From: Minwuiaceae bacterium
GTDB taxonomy: Bacteria; Pseudomonadota; Alphaproteobacteria; Minwuiales; Minwuiaceae
Length of the DNA stretch: 64,000 bases
Assembly (NCBI GenBank): GCA_028278525.1
Contig: JANQEE010000032.1
Span: forward strand, 62,001 to 126,000
Direction of reading: 5' to 3'
Positions within the stretch are counted from its first letter, which is position 1. The number at the start of each line of letters is the position of its first letter. Below are positions 14,915-24,115 of this stretch, one piece after another. The notes below the pieces were generated by a model. It was not told where the DNA came from and ran no database searches. It saw only the letters and a list, made by a program, of their open reading frames with translations. A program made the position numbers and the translations under genes.

Positions 14915-17900
14915 TCAACTGCCCCGCGCTGTCAGCCCACGAATGATCACGTAGAACACCGGCGTGAAGATCAGGCCGAAGAAGGTAACGCCCAGCATGC
15001 CGCCGAACACGGCGGTGCCCAGCGCCTGGCGCATCTCGGCGCCCGCGCCGCTCGCGATCAGCAGCGGCACGACGCCCAAAATGAAGGCGAAGGACGTCAT
15101 CAGGATCGGCCGCAGGCGAAGCCGGCAGGCCTCGATGGCGGCGTCGAACCGGTTGCGGCCTTCCTTCTCCAGCGCGCGGGCGAACTCGACGATCAGGATC
15201 GCGTTCTTGCTCGCCAGCCCGACCAGCACCACGAAGCCGATCTGCGTCAGGATGTTGTTGTCCAGGCCGCGCAGCGCCACCGCGCCGATTGCGGACAGTA
15301 GGCACATCGGCACGATCAGGATGATCGCGAAGGGGAGCGACCAGCTTTCGTACTGCGCCGCCAGCGCCAGGAACACGAACAGCACGCAGAGCGGGAAGAT
15401 GAACAGCGCCGTATTGCCCGCCTGGATCTGTTGGAAGGCGAGGTCGGTCCATTCGAAGTCGATGCCGTCGGGCAGCACTTCCTCGGCCAGCCGCTCCATC
15501 GTCGCGATGGCCTGGCCGGAACTGAACCCCGGTACCGTGTCGCCGTTGATCTCGGCGGCCGGATAGAGGTTGTAGCGCGGCATTCGGTCCGGCCCGGAGA
15601 TGTCCTCGAACGTCAGCAGCGAGCCGAGCGGCACGATGGCGCCGTTGGCGCTCAGCGCCCGCAACCGCGTGATGTCTTCCTGTTCCAGCCGGTGCGATGC
15701 ATCGGCCTGGGCCGTTACCCGATAGGCCCGCCCGAACAGGTTGAAGTCGTTCACGTAGGAAGAGCCGAGATAGACCTCCAGCGCTTCGAACACGTTCTCC
15801 AGCGGTACGTTCAGGATTTCCGCGCGCACCCGGTCGACGTCCAGGTAAAGCTGCGGCGTGCTGGAGCGGAACGGCGTGTAGACGCTGGTGAGGCCGGGCG
15901 CGGCGTTGGCCGCGGCGACCAGCGCGTCGGTCGCATCCTGCAGCACGTCCAGCCCGCGGCCGCGCCTGTCCTGCACGCGCAGGCTGAATCCTCCGGCGGT
16001 GCCGATGCCGCTCACCGGCGGCGGCGGAAACACCGGAATGAAGGCGTCCTGGATCTGCGCCATCCGGCCGCGCAGGTCGGCCAGGATGGCGTCGCCGGTC
16101 AGGCCCTGTTCGGCGCGTTCGTCGAACGTATCCATCACCGCGAAGATCGCGCCGGCGTTGGAGGCGTTGGTGCGGGTCGCGCCGGAGAACCCGGCGAAGG
16201 TCGCGGTATGCGCGATGCCGGGCGTCTCCAGGATCGCCGCTTCCGCTTCGCGGATCACCTCGTCGGTCCGGCTGAGCGACGCGCCGTCCGGCAATTGGAA
16301 GGCGACGATGAAATAGCCCTGGTCCTGCGACGGGATGAAGCCCGTCGGCACCCGCATGAAGCCCCACACCGTGGCGCCGATCAGCACGGCATAGACCGCC
16401 AGCATCGCAAAGCCCCAGCGCGTGACCCGGCCGACTGTCGCCGCGTAGACATTGCTCAGCCACTCGAAGCCGGCGTTGAAGCCGCGAAAGAACAGCGCCA
16501 CCGGCGACCGGCTCTTGCCGGCGTTCTCGTCGTGGCCCTTCAGCAGCAGGGCGGCCAGCGCCGGGCTCAGCGTCAACGAGTTGAACGCCGAGATAATGGT
16601 CGCGACCGCAATGGTCAGCGCGAACTGCCGATAAAACTGGCCCGAAATGCCTTCGATGAAGGCGGTCGGAATGAACACCGCCGACAGCACCAGCGCGATG
16701 GAGATCAGCGCGCCGCCGACCTCGTCCATGGTCTTTCGCGCCGCCTCTCGCGGCGACAGGCCGTTGGCCAGGTTGCGCTCGACGTTCTCGACCACGACGA
16801 TGGCGTCGTCGACCACGATGCCGACGGCAAGCACCAGGCCGAACAGGGTCAGGTTGTTGACCGAGAAGCCGAAGGCGGCCATCACCGCGAAGGTGCCGAT
16901 CAGCGACACCGGTATGGCGATGATCGGGATGATCGCCGCGCGCCAGGTCTGCAGGAACAGCAGCACCACCAGCACGACCAAACCGACCGCCTCGAAGATG
17001 GTCTTGATCAGTTCCTGGATCGACTCGTCGATGAATTCCGTCGGATTGTAGATGATCCGGTATTCCAGGTCTTCGGGGAAGTCCTCGCTGAGTTCCGCCA
17101 TCGCGCCCTGGATGCCCTGCGCTGTCGCCAGCGCGTTGGACCCGGGCCGCTGCGAGATCGCCAGCACCACGGCCGGCTTGCCGTCCAGGTAGCTGTTGGT
17201 CACGTAGTCGCGCGCGCCGAGTTCCACCCGCGCGATGTCGCGCACCCGGACGAACCGGCCGTTCTCGCCGGTCTTGACCACGATGTTCTCGAACTGGTCG
17301 GGATCTGTCAGCCGCCCCAGCAGTTGCAGGTTGACCTGGAAGGCGGCGTTGGTGGCCAGTGGCGGCTGGCCCAGGGCGCCGCCTGCGACCTGGATGTTCT
17401 GCTCGCGGAGCGCCGCGATCACCTCGCCGACCGACATGTTGAGCGACGCGATCCGGTCCGGGTCCAGCCAGATCCGCATGCTGTAGTCGCGCGCGCCGAA
17501 CATCTGGATGTCGCCGACGCCGTCCAGCCGGGCCAGGAGATCGCGCACCTGCAGCAGGCCGTAGTTGGAGATGTAAAGCTGGTCGTAGGTGTTGTTCGGC
17601 GACAGCAGGTGCACGACCATCAGCAGGTCGGGCGAGTTCTTGCGGGTGGTGACGCCAAGCCGCCGCACTTCCTCCGGCAGGCGCGGCTCCGCGATGGCGA
17701 CCCGGTTCTGCACCAGCACCTGCGCCTGGTCCAGGTCGGTGCCCAGTTCGAACGTGATCGTTACGCTGACCCGGCCGTCGCTGGTCGATTGGGAATACAT
17801 GTACTGCATTCCCTCGACGCCGTTGATCTCCTGCTCGATCGGCGTCGCGACGGTGTCCGCGATTACCTCGGCGCTGGCGCCCGGATATTGCGCGTTGACC

Positions 17901-18037
17901 ACGATGGTCGGCGGCGCCACCTCCGGATACTGCGCCACCGGCAGCGAAAAATAGGCGATGGCGCCGACGATCAGGATGAAGATGGAGACGACCGCCGCGA
18001 AGATCGGGCGGTCGATGAAGAAATGGCTGAACCTCAT
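14915..18037 (-). CDS. RND multidrug efflux permease (HAE1, AcrB/MexB-like)
   Basis: A 1040-aa inner-membrane pump of normal family length, with twelve predicted TM helices and two large periplasmic loops. Proton-relay aspartates lie in the TM4 motif VGIVVDDAIVVVENVER, and further conserved blocks include FIDRPIFAAV at the N-terminus and DGRVSVTITFELGTD in the porter domain. It exports hydrophobic or amphiphilic compounds with an adaptor and an outer-membrane channel. Its ATG overlaps the stop of the adaptor gene (ATGA), so the two are translationally coupled. No TolC-like gene follows, so a channel encoded elsewhere must be used. Confidence 0.95.
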   Translation of the reverse strand: MRFSHFFIDRPIFAAVVSIFILIVGAIAYFSLPVAQYPEVAPPTIVVNAQYPGASAEVIADTVATPIEQEINGVEGMQYMYSQSTSDGRVSVTITFELGTDLDQAQVLVQNRVAIAEPRLPEEVRRLGVTTRKNSPDLLMVVHLLSPNNTYDQLYISNYGLLQVRDLLARLDGVGDIQMFGARDYSMRIWLDPDRIASLNMSVGEVIAALREQNIQVAGGALGQPPLATNAAFQVNLQLLGRLTDPDQFENIVVKTGENGRFVRVRDIARVELGARDYVTNSYLDGKPAVVLAISQRPGSNALATAQGIQGAMAELSEDFPEDLEYRIIYNPTEFIDESIQELIKTIFEAVGLVVLVVLLFLQTWRAAIIPIIAIPVSLIGTFAVMAAFGFSVNNLTLFGLVLAVGIVVDDAIVVVENVERNLANGLSPREAARKTMDEVGGALISIALVLSAVFIPTAFIEGISGQFYRQFALTIAVATIISAFNSLTLSPALAALLLKGHDENAGKSRSPVALFFRGFNAGFEWLSNVYAATVGRVTRWGFAMLAVYAVLIGATVWGFMRVPTGFIPSQDQGYFIVAFQLPDGASLSRTDEVIREAEAAILETPGIAHTATFAGFSGATRTNASNAGAIFAVMDTFDERAEQGLTGDAILADLRGRMAQIQDAFIPVFPPPPVSGIGTAGGFSLRVQDRRGRGLDVLQDATDALVAAANAAPGLTSVYTPFRSSTPQLYLDVDRVRAEILNVPLENVFEALEVYLGSSYVNDFNLFGRAYRVTAQADASHRLEQEDITRLRALSANGAIVPLGSLLTFEDISGPDRMPRYNLYPAAEINGDTVPGFSSGQAIATMERLAEEVLPDGIDFEWTDLAFQQIQAGNTALFIFPLCVLFVFLALAAQYESWSLPFAIILIVPMCLLSAIGAVALRGLDNNILTQIGFVVLVGLASKNAILIVEFARALEKEGRNRFDAAIEACRLRLRPILMTSFAFILGVVPLLIASGAGAEMRQALGTAVFGGMLGVTFFGLIFTPVFYVIIRGLTARGS

Positions 18038-19215
18038 CCCGCGGACGCCGTCCCGCCGGGAATTTCGATTTCGCTCCGCTGCGGCGTCACCTTGCCGCCG
18101 GTCCGGGCCCGCTGAATGCCGTTGACGATTACCCAGTCGTCGGCGGTAATCCCGCTCCGCACCACCCTGAGCCCGTCGACGATCGGGCCGAGCTCCACTT
18201 GGCGGTAGCCGACGGTTCCCTCATCGTCCACCACATAGACGAACTTCCGCGACTGGTCGGACAGGATCGCTTCGTCCGGCAGTGTCAGGCCGATGTATTC
18301 GCCGCTGCCCAGCAGACGGATCCTGGCGAACATGCCGGGCAGAAACACCTTGTCCGGATTCTCGTAGATCACCCGCCCGCGAACCGTGCCGGTTTCGAAG
18401 TCGATCTGGTTGTCGACGAAGTTCATGTGGCCCAGGTGAACGAAGTCGTCCTCGTCGGCCAGCGAGAGATAAACCGGATTGGCCTGCTGCCGCGAGCTCG
18501 GTCGGTCGCCGCGGCGCGACAGCCGGATGTATTTCAGATGGTCGCTCTCGCTGACGTCGAAATAGAAATGGATGGGATCCAGCGACACGACGGTCGTCAG
18601 CAACGTCGAATCCGCGGTGCCGCCGCTGATCAGGTTGCCGATGCTGACGAAGTTGCGGCTGATCCGGCCGGTAACCGGCGCGGTGATGCGCGTGAACTCC
18701 AGATCCAGCCGTGCCGCGGCGACCGCCGCTTCGGCGGCTTTCACGGCGTCTTCCGATTCCCGCTTCGCCTCCAACCGTTGATCGAAGGCCTGCTCGGAGA
18801 TCGTCCGCCGCTCGACCAGCGGCCGCGCGCGCTCCAGTTCCTTGTCGGCGAAGTGGAGCCGGGTCCTGGCCTGGTTCAACTCCGACTCCGCCTGTTCCAG
18901 CGCGATGGTGAACGGTCGCGGGTCGATCACGAACAGCAGGTCGCCCTTTTGGACGATCTCGCCGTCCTCGAAGTCGATGCTGTCCAGGTAACCGCTGACG
19001 CGGGACCGGATCTCGACATATTCCACCGCCTCGAACCGGCCGGTATATTCGTCCCATTCGACGACGTCCCGCTGCAGCGGTTGGCTCACCGTCACCGGCG
19101 GGGGCGGCATGCTCGCCCGCGCGTCCGCCGTCGGTGCTTCGTCGCAGCCGGCCAGCAGAACGACGGCGGCGGCGCTCACAATCAGATTCCGGCCTATCGC
19201 CCTGGATTGAAACAT
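18034..19215 (-). CDS. RND periplasmic adaptor (membrane fusion) lipoprotein
   Basis: A 393-aa lipoprotein with lipobox LLAGC (Cys about residue 24). The standard order of adaptor domains follows: beta-barrel/lipoyl halves (SGYLDSIDFEDGEIVQKGD; then FTRITAPVTGRISRNFV) separated by a coiled-coil hairpin with heptad-like Glu/Ala/Leu (residues about 105-165). It bridges the inner-membrane pump and an outer-membrane channel. It is the first gene of the pump operon. The 343-nt region upstream contains no divergent TetR-type repressor gene. Confidence 0.93.
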   Translation of the reverse strand: MFQSRAIGRNLIVSAAAVVLLAGCDEAPTADARASMPPPPVTVSQPLQRDVVEWDEYTGRFEAVEYVEIRSRVSGYLDSIDFEDGEIVQKGDLLFVIDPRPFTIALEQAESELNQARTRLHFADKELERARPLVERRTISEQAFDQRLEAKRESEDAVKAAEAAVAAARLDLEFTRITAPVTGRISRNFVSIGNLISGGTADSTLLTTVVSLDPIHFYFDVSESDHLKYIRLSRRGDRPSSRQQANPVYLSLADEDDFVHLGHMNFVDNQIDFETGTVRGRVIYENPDKVFLPGMFARIRLLGSGEYIGLTLPDEAILSDQSRKFVYVVDDEGTVGYRQVELGPIVDGLRVVRSGITADDWVIVNGIQRARTGGKVTPQRSEIEIPGGTASAG

Positions 19216-19558
19216 GGTCCGGTCCCCCCGGTTATGTGACTGGTTTCAGGTACCGCTATCCGGCCTCGCGGTCGGTTCGGTACGCCGTCGCGGCCCCGGC
19301 CGCGCGTCTTCGATTGTTTTGCTTCAATGGCGCAAACCGATTGTTTAGCCGGTGTTTGCTACAGAAATTTGCAGGCGGCTTTTCGTTGCTCGGCGTTGCT
19401 CCCGCATAACTAGGACGGCATCGTCGGGAGGCAAGGGAGCACCTCCAAGATGACCTGTTTGCGGTGCGCGTATGACGCTTATGCCGATCTTTCTGTTGTG
19501 CGCGCTAGCGGGAATTGCGATGTCTGCCCAAATGTTGAGCAGTTTTTTGGGAGTCGGG
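19216..19558. other. intergenic region upstream of the RND operon
   Basis: 343 nt between divergent genes. It contains an imperfect inverted repeat GCAAACC (19332-19338) / GGTGTTTGC (19351-19359), a possible operator for one or both genes. In-frame ATGs at 19472 and 19520 could extend the downstream gene but lack family similarity. Nothing else is recognisable. Confidence 0.4.
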
Positions 19559-19948
19559 ATGAGCAATCTCAGTGTGGTCAAGGATTTGTATGCGGCGTTT
19601 AGAGGCCGCGACCGAGAGCGTATCCTTGAACTGCTGCACCCTCAGGTCGAATGGGTTCAGGCCGAGGGATTCCCGGGCGGCGCGCGCCGTGTCGGCCCCG
19701 ACCAGGTCTTGAGCGGCGTGTTCGACGGCTTCCGCGACAACTGGGACGATTGGAAGGCCGGGGTCGATGAATATCTCGACGGCGGAGATGCGGTCATCGC
19801 GCTCGGCGCCTACAGCGGCACGTTCAAGCGGACCGGCCGGTCGATGCACGCGCCGTTCGCGCATGTCTATCGCGTCCGGGACGGCCGCATTGTCCATTTC
19901 CAGCAATACACCGACACCCGGCTGGTCGCCGACGCGATGTCCGAATAG
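19559..19948 (+). CDS. SnoaL-like/NTF2-superfamily protein (ketosteroid isomerase-type)
   Basis: A 129-aa protein with the family pattern: helix VVKDLYAAFRGRDRERILEL, LHPQVEWVQAEGFPGGARRVGP, FAHVYRVRDGRIVHFQQYTDT. The conserved Asp/His/Trp of the cavity are present, but no substrate can be deduced. The ATG at 19559 starts the family homology; the longer upstream reading would add an unrelated hydrophobic segment. The PPOX flavoprotein gene follows on the same strand after 72 nt. Confidence 0.82.
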   Translation: MSNLSVVKDLYAAFRGRDRERILELLHPQVEWVQAEGFPGGARRVGPDQVLSGVFDGFRDNWDDWKAGVDEYLDGGDAVIALGAYSGTFKRTGRSMHAPFAHVYRVRDGRIVHFQQYTDTRLVADAMSE

Positions 19949-20020
19949 CCGGCGGCTTGCCGGCCGGCGCACCCGCAATGTAGTTTGGCGCCGATCATCG
20001 TTGAAAGAGGCAACGCCGCC

Positions 20021-20635
20021 ATGGCCAAGATCGAAACCGTTGAACAGCTTCGCCGGCTTTACACTAAGCCGCCGTCGGACCGGGCTTTGCGCAAGGTGAT
20101 CGACCGGCTCGATCCACACTGCCGCCGGTTTATCGAGCTGTCGCCGTTTCTTCTGTTGGCTTCCAGTGCGGCCGATCATACGGCGGATGTATCGCCGCGC
20201 GGCGACGGCCCAGGCTTCGCCCAGGTGCTGGATGACAACACCGTCGCTATTCCGGACCGTCCCGGTAATAACCGCCTGGACACGCTGACCAACCTGCTCG
20301 GCAACCCGGAAGTCGCGTTGATCTTCATGGTGCCCGGCGTCGCCGAAACCCTGCGCATCAACGGCACGGCGGAAATACGCGACGACGCGGACCTCTGCGA
20401 ACGCTTCGCCGTCGACGGCAAGCTGCCGCTCTCGGTGGTCCTGGTCACCGTGCGCGAGGCGTATCTGCACTGCGCCAAGTCGATCATGCGGTCCCGGATC
20501 TGGGATCCCGACGCCAGGATAGAGCGGTCGGAACTGCCCTCCATGGGCCAGATGATCAAAGACCAGATCGGCTCCACCGAACCGGCCGAGTCCCAGGAAG
20601 AAATGGTGGAGCGCTACCGGGCAACGCTTTACTGA
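20021..20635 (+). CDS. PPOX-fold FMN-dependent flavoprotein (MSMEG_1061-type)
   Basis: A 204-aa protein with the split-barrel of pyridoxamine-phosphate-oxidase relatives: FLLLASSAADHTADVSPRGD, then DNTVAIPDRPGNNRLDTLTN and NPEVALIFMVPG. These blocks match the FMN-binding strands of the MSMEG_1061 group, whose members often oxidise or reduce small aromatic or redox substrates. GAAAGAGG lies 10 nt before the ATG. It is convergent with the Rieske oxygenase gene. Family is sure; substrate unknown. Confidence 0.85.
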   Translation: MAKIETVEQLRRLYTKPPSDRALRKVIDRLDPHCRRFIELSPFLLLASSAADHTADVSPRGDGPGFAQVLDDNTVAIPDRPGNNRLDTLTNLLGNPEVALIFMVPGVAETLRINGTAEIRDDADLCERFAVDGKLPLSVVLVTVREAYLHCAKSIMRSRIWDPDARIERSELPSMGQMIKDQIGSTEPAESQEEMVERYRATLY

Positions 20636-20653
20636 GGCGGCTTTGGCTTCGTT

Positions 20654-21838
20654 TTAGGCGTTGGTCAGCGCCGTCAGCTTCGATGCCACCCATTTGTGGA
20701 AACAATGGGTCGGCCGGTCCATGACCGGCGAGAACACGCCGCCTCGGAAGGCCGGCGACGCCCGGCCGCGCTGCATGCCTTCGACCACACCGCGGTCTTC
20801 TTCGAAAACGCCCAGCCACTGCGCCGCGTTGGCCTGACGAAGCTTGCCGTGATCGGCGTCCGCCGCTTCCTCGTCGAAGTAATAGATTTCGAAATGCTCG
20901 ATCGTTCGGCTTACCGTCACCGGCTGCAGGCAGACCGTATAGAAATGGTCCGCGTGAATGCCGAACAGCACGTTCGGAAACAGCGCGATATATTCCGCCG
21001 CCCCGATCCATTGATCCGGCAATCCCGGATGGGCCGGGAACGGATCCGCGTTGCCGTTCAGCGCCGGGCGGTAGGCCAGGCTGCCTTGTCCGGCGAAGTG
21101 GCCGTCGCACTCGATGTTGTAGTGATCTTCCAGCCGGGAATAGCTGTTCAGCCCGGGATGGATCCAGGGCAGGTGATAGGCCTCGCAGTAATTCTCGACC
21201 GCCAGTTTCCAGTTGCAGGCGACATCGACCTGGAAGCGCGAGTCTTCGCCGCCGTGGCGCAGTCGGCTTGCGTCGAAGTCCCGCCACCGCTCGGCCAGCG
21301 GCGCGATGAATTCCGCGAAGTCCGGCGCGTCGCCCGACAGGTTGACGAACACGGCGTCGAACCACACCGCGGAGCGCACCGGCTTCAGCCCGTGCCGCGC
21401 CTTGTCGAACCCGCCGCAGTCCGTGGTTCCGGGGCCGCCGACGAACGGCGTCGCCCGCAGGTCCCCGTTCAGATGGTAGGTCCAGGAATGGTATGGGCAC
21501 CGGAGCGTGCCCTTGGACCGGCAAGGCGCCGTGACCAGCTCCATACCTCGATGGCTGCAGACGTTATGGAAGACGCGGATTTCGCCGTCCATGTCGCGCA
21601 GCAGGATCAGCGGCAGCCCAAGCAGCGTGACCGGCCGAACGTCGCCGGGGTTGGCGACCTGGTGGCCGACGCCGATACAGGTCCAGGACCGGCCCAGCAC
21701 CGCGTCGCGCTCCAGGGCGGCGAAGGCGCTGGAGGTATAGGCGTCGTTCGGCAGTCCCGCGGCCGTCTCGATCGGTTGATCGACCAGCCTGAGGGCCCCG
21801 ATATTCTTCTCGATCATGTCGAAGGACAACGGCGTCAA
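20654..21838 (-). CDS. Rieske-type aromatic ring-hydroxylating oxygenase, alpha subunit
   Basis: A 394-aa protein. The Rieske 2Fe-2S centre is complete (Cys94, His96, Cys114, His117: CSHRG and CPYHSW). The mononuclear iron site is in ENYCEAYHLPWIHPG (His222, His227), with a downstream carboxylate. The layout resembles choline/carnitine monooxygenase-type homotrimers rather than alpha-beta dioxygenases; no beta subunit or ferredoxin gene is adjacent. A TTG at 21838 is the likely start because GGGGGTGA precedes it; the ATG at 21817 has no ribosome binding site. It is divergent from a LysR regulator that probably controls it. Confidence 0.9.
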   Translation of the reverse strand: MTPLSFDMIEKNIGALRLVDQPIETAAGLPNDAYTSSAFAALERDAVLGRSWTCIGVGHQVANPGDVRPVTLLGLPLILLRDMDGEIRVFHNVCSHRGMELVTAPCRSKGTLRCPYHSWTYHLNGDLRATPFVGGPGTTDCGGFDKARHGLKPVRSAVWFDAVFVNLSGDAPDFAEFIAPLAERWRDFDASRLRHGGEDSRFQVDVACNWKLAVENYCEAYHLPWIHPGLNSYSRLEDHYNIECDGHFAGQGSLAYRPALNGNADPFPAHPGLPDQWIGAAEYIALFPNVLFGIHADHFYTVCLQPVTVSRTIEHFEIYYFDEEAADADHGKLRQANAAQWLGVFEEDRGVVEGMQRGRASPAFRGGVFSPVMDRPTHCFHKWVASKLTALTNA

Positions 21839-21886
21839 TCTGTCTTCACCCCCTGCCGGCCGGAAGCAAGTCGAAATCAGTATGCT

Positions 21887-21907
21887 TTATGGCGATCTTT
21901 GCGATAA
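21887..21907. promoter_or_regulatory. imperfect palindrome in the LysR/Rieske intergenic region
   Basis: TTATGGCGA-TCT-TTGCGATAA is a dyad with 7 of 9 matching positions per arm. It lies in the 104-nt gap between the divergent Rieske and LysR genes, where a LysR-type operator would be expected. Confidence 0.4.
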
Positions 21908-21942
21908 CGCTGAAAATACTTATGCATCTATAATCCCAGCGT

Positions 21943-22857
21943 ATGGATCGACTGCGAAACCGGGTGCCCTCGCCGGGCGCGCTTATCGCCTTCGAGGCGG
22001 TCGCGCGCCAGCTTGGATTCACGGCCGCCGCGCGGGAACTCGGCGTCAGCCAGGCGGCCGCAAGCCGGCAGGTCAAACTGCTGGAGGACGACCTCGGCGT
22101 CCGGCTGTTTCGCCGCGAGGGCCGGACGGTCAGCCTGACCGAGGCCGGCCAGGATCTGTATCTCGCCGTTAGCAGCGGACTCGGCCACATCGCGGCGACG
22201 GCGGACGGCCTGCGCGCGCGCGGCCGCGGGACGCATCTGACCGTCGCGACGTCGATCGCCTTTTCGGCTTTCTGGCTGATGCCCCGCATCGGCGCCTTTC
22301 AGGCGTCGCGGCCCAGCAGCGAACTGCATTTGGTGACCAGCGATACTGTCGACGACTGGCTCGCCGACGAAACCGACATCGCCATTGCCTATGGCGACGG
22401 CGCGTGGCCGGGCCGGCGGCCGCAGCGCCTGTTCGGCGACGAGATCTTAGCCGTCTGCCATCCCGCCTACGTCGAAAAACACGGCCGGCCGCGAACCGTT
22501 GCGGACCTGCTGGGCCATACCCTGCTGCAGTTCGAGTCCGAGCACACATCCTGGATCGGCTGGCCACGCTGGTTTGAACTCTGCGGCGTCGCTCCCGACC
22601 GGCCGCTGCACGGCCCGCATTTCACCAGTTACACCATCGCCATGCAGGCGGCGCGGGACGGGCAGGGCATTGCGCTCGGCTGGCGCCGACTGGTGCAGCC
22701 GATGCTCGACGACGGCTCGATGGTTCGGGTGACGCCGGGCGCGGTAGTGCCGGACAACGCCTACTACCTGCTAATTCCCGCGCGCAAGGAAGACGATCCG
22801 ACGGTACGCGCGTTTCGCGACTGGATCGTGGCGCAGGCGGCGCTCGACTGGCGCTGA
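21943..22857 (+). CDS. LysR-family transcriptional regulator (GcvA-like)
   Basis: A 304-aa protein. The N-terminal winged helix-turn-helix (residues 10-70: LIAFEAVARQLGFTAAARELG, SQAAASRQVKLLEDDLG) is followed by a periplasmic-binding-like effector domain (about 95-300). The C-terminal part keeps the VTSD and IAYGDG features of the GcvA/choline-sulfate group. Divergence from the Rieske gene with a 104-nt shared region points to control of that gene and of itself. The effector is unknown. Confidence 0.92.
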   Translation: MDRLRNRVPSPGALIAFEAVARQLGFTAAARELGVSQAAASRQVKLLEDDLGVRLFRREGRTVSLTEAGQDLYLAVSSGLGHIAATADGLRARGRGTHLTVATSIAFSAFWLMPRIGAFQASRPSSELHLVTSDTVDDWLADETDIAIAYGDGAWPGRRPQRLFGDEILAVCHPAYVEKHGRPRTVADLLGHTLLQFESEHTSWIGWPRWFELCGVAPDRPLHGPHFTSYTIAMQAARDGQGIALGWRRLVQPMLDDGSMVRVTPGAVVPDNAYYLLIPARKEDDPTVRAFRDWIVAQAALDWR

Positions 22858-22925
22858 CCGGGGCCCGGGGACGGACGGCTCACGCCCGTTTGTCGTTGAC
22901 AGATTGCCGAAATGTCCGTCAAAAT

Positions 22926-22959
22926 GTGCGAAAATCGAACGTTTGTTCGCAATGCGTAC
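22926..22959 (+). promoter_or_regulatory. two IclR-type boxes in the TRAP transporter promoter
   Basis: GTGCG-AAAAT-CGAAC (22926-22940) and GTTCG-CAATG-CGTAC (22945-22959) are 15-bp boxes with start-to-start spacing of 19 bp. The consensus GTTCG-N5-CGNAC resembles the box described for PcaR/PcaU-type IclR regulators (GTTCGATAATCGCAC). The same arrangement occurs at 27753-27786 beside the IclR gene. Confidence 0.65.
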
Positions 22960-23008
22960 ATTTTGACGGATTGAAGAATAACGAAGCAAACAGGGAAGGA
23001 GGCCGCTA

Positions 23009-24082
23009 ATGGCCACGAAACTCGGCGCTCTGTTGAAGACCGGCCTGCTGCTTGCCCCGATGATGGTGGCCGGCGCCGCCGCCAACGCCGAAACCGTAAA
23101 GCTGACCATCGCCTCCAGCCACCCGAAGGTCGTCGCCTGGGTCGGCGTGATGTCCGAGCATGTGGTGCCGGAATCCAACAAGCGGCTGAAGGAAGCGGGC
23201 CTCGATTTGCAGATCGAGTGGACGGAGGCCTATGGCGGCGCGCTGTATAAATTCCAGAACACGCTGGAGGCGGTCGAGGAGGGCATCACCGATGTCGGCT
23301 GGGTCGGTACGCTCTGGGAAGACTCGAAGATGCCCTTGCAGAACGTGACCTTCCATACGCCGTTCGTGACGGACGACCTCCCGACCCTGTTGGATTTGTT
23401 CAACGACATGCATCGCGACATGCCGGCGCTGCGCAAGGCATGGGCGGACCGTAATCAGGTCTTCCTCGGGGCCAGCGGCATCGAGACCTATCACCTTCTC
23501 ACCAAGGAGCCGGTCGAAAAGTTCGACGATCTTGCCGGCCGCAAGATCATCGCCGCCGGCGCGGTGGGCGGCTGGGTCAACGGCACCGGGGCCGTGCCGG
23601 TCAACGGCGGCCTGCCGGGCTTCTACAACATGCTCAAGACCGGCGTGGCCGAGGGCGTGCTGATCCCGTTCAGCGGGGCCTTTCCGTTCAAGCTCTACGA
23701 AGTCGCGCCGCACATCACCAAGGTCAGTCTCGGCGCGCAGTTCACCGGCGGCATGGCGATGAACAAGGATAGCTGGGACCGGCTGCCGCCGGAGGCGCAG
23801 CAGATCTTCATGGACCTCGGCCGCGACTATTCGCGGATCCAGGCGGAGCGCCTGATGAAGCTGGCATCGGTGTTCGAGAAAAAGATGGTCGACGCGGGCG
23901 CCACTGTCACGGAACTGCCGGCGGCGGAGCGGGCGAAATGGGTCGCCAGGCTGCCGAGCATTGCCGACGACTGGGTCGGCAATGTCGGCGCGCGGGGCTT
24001 GCCCGCGGCGGAGGTTCTCAAGACCTATATGGACGGTGTCCGGCAGCGCGGCGCCAAGCCGGCCGTCGATTGGGATCGATAA
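23009..24082 (+). CDS. TRAP transporter substrate-binding protein (DctP family)
   Basis: A 357-aa periplasmic protein. It has a signal peptide to about residue 27 (ending AAANAE), then the DctP fold: KLTIASSHPKVVAWV, EWTEAYGGALYKF, and central LAGRKIIAAGAVGGWVNGTG where the conserved arginine that binds the substrate carboxylate is expected. GGAGG precedes the ATG by 7 nt. It delivers an organic acid to the membrane permease encoded next. Two IclR-type boxes lie 50-83 nt upstream. Confidence 0.92.
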   Translation: MATKLGALLKTGLLLAPMMVAGAAANAETVKLTIASSHPKVVAWVGVMSEHVVPESNKRLKEAGLDLQIEWTEAYGGALYKFQNTLEAVEEGITDVGWVGTLWEDSKMPLQNVTFHTPFVTDDLPTLLDLFNDMHRDMPALRKAWADRNQVFLGASGIETYHLLTKEPVEKFDDLAGRKIIAAGAVGGWVNGTGAVPVNGGLPGFYNMLKTGVAEGVLIPFSGAFPFKLYEVAPHITKVSLGAQFTGGMAMNKDSWDRLPPEAQQIFMDLGRDYSRIQAERLMKLASVFEKKMVDAGATVTELPAAERAKWVARLPSIADDWVGNVGARGLPAAEVLKTYMDGVRQRGAKPAVDWDR

Positions 24083-24115
24083 AACGGGGCGGCGTCGACC
24101 CGGTCCGCTGACGAC

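Noticed and set aside
15431-18115. 894-codon plus-strand open frame antisense to the RND pump
   Set aside because: The composition is His/Arg/Asp/Gln-rich shadow sequence; the RND permease on the other strand is unambiguous.
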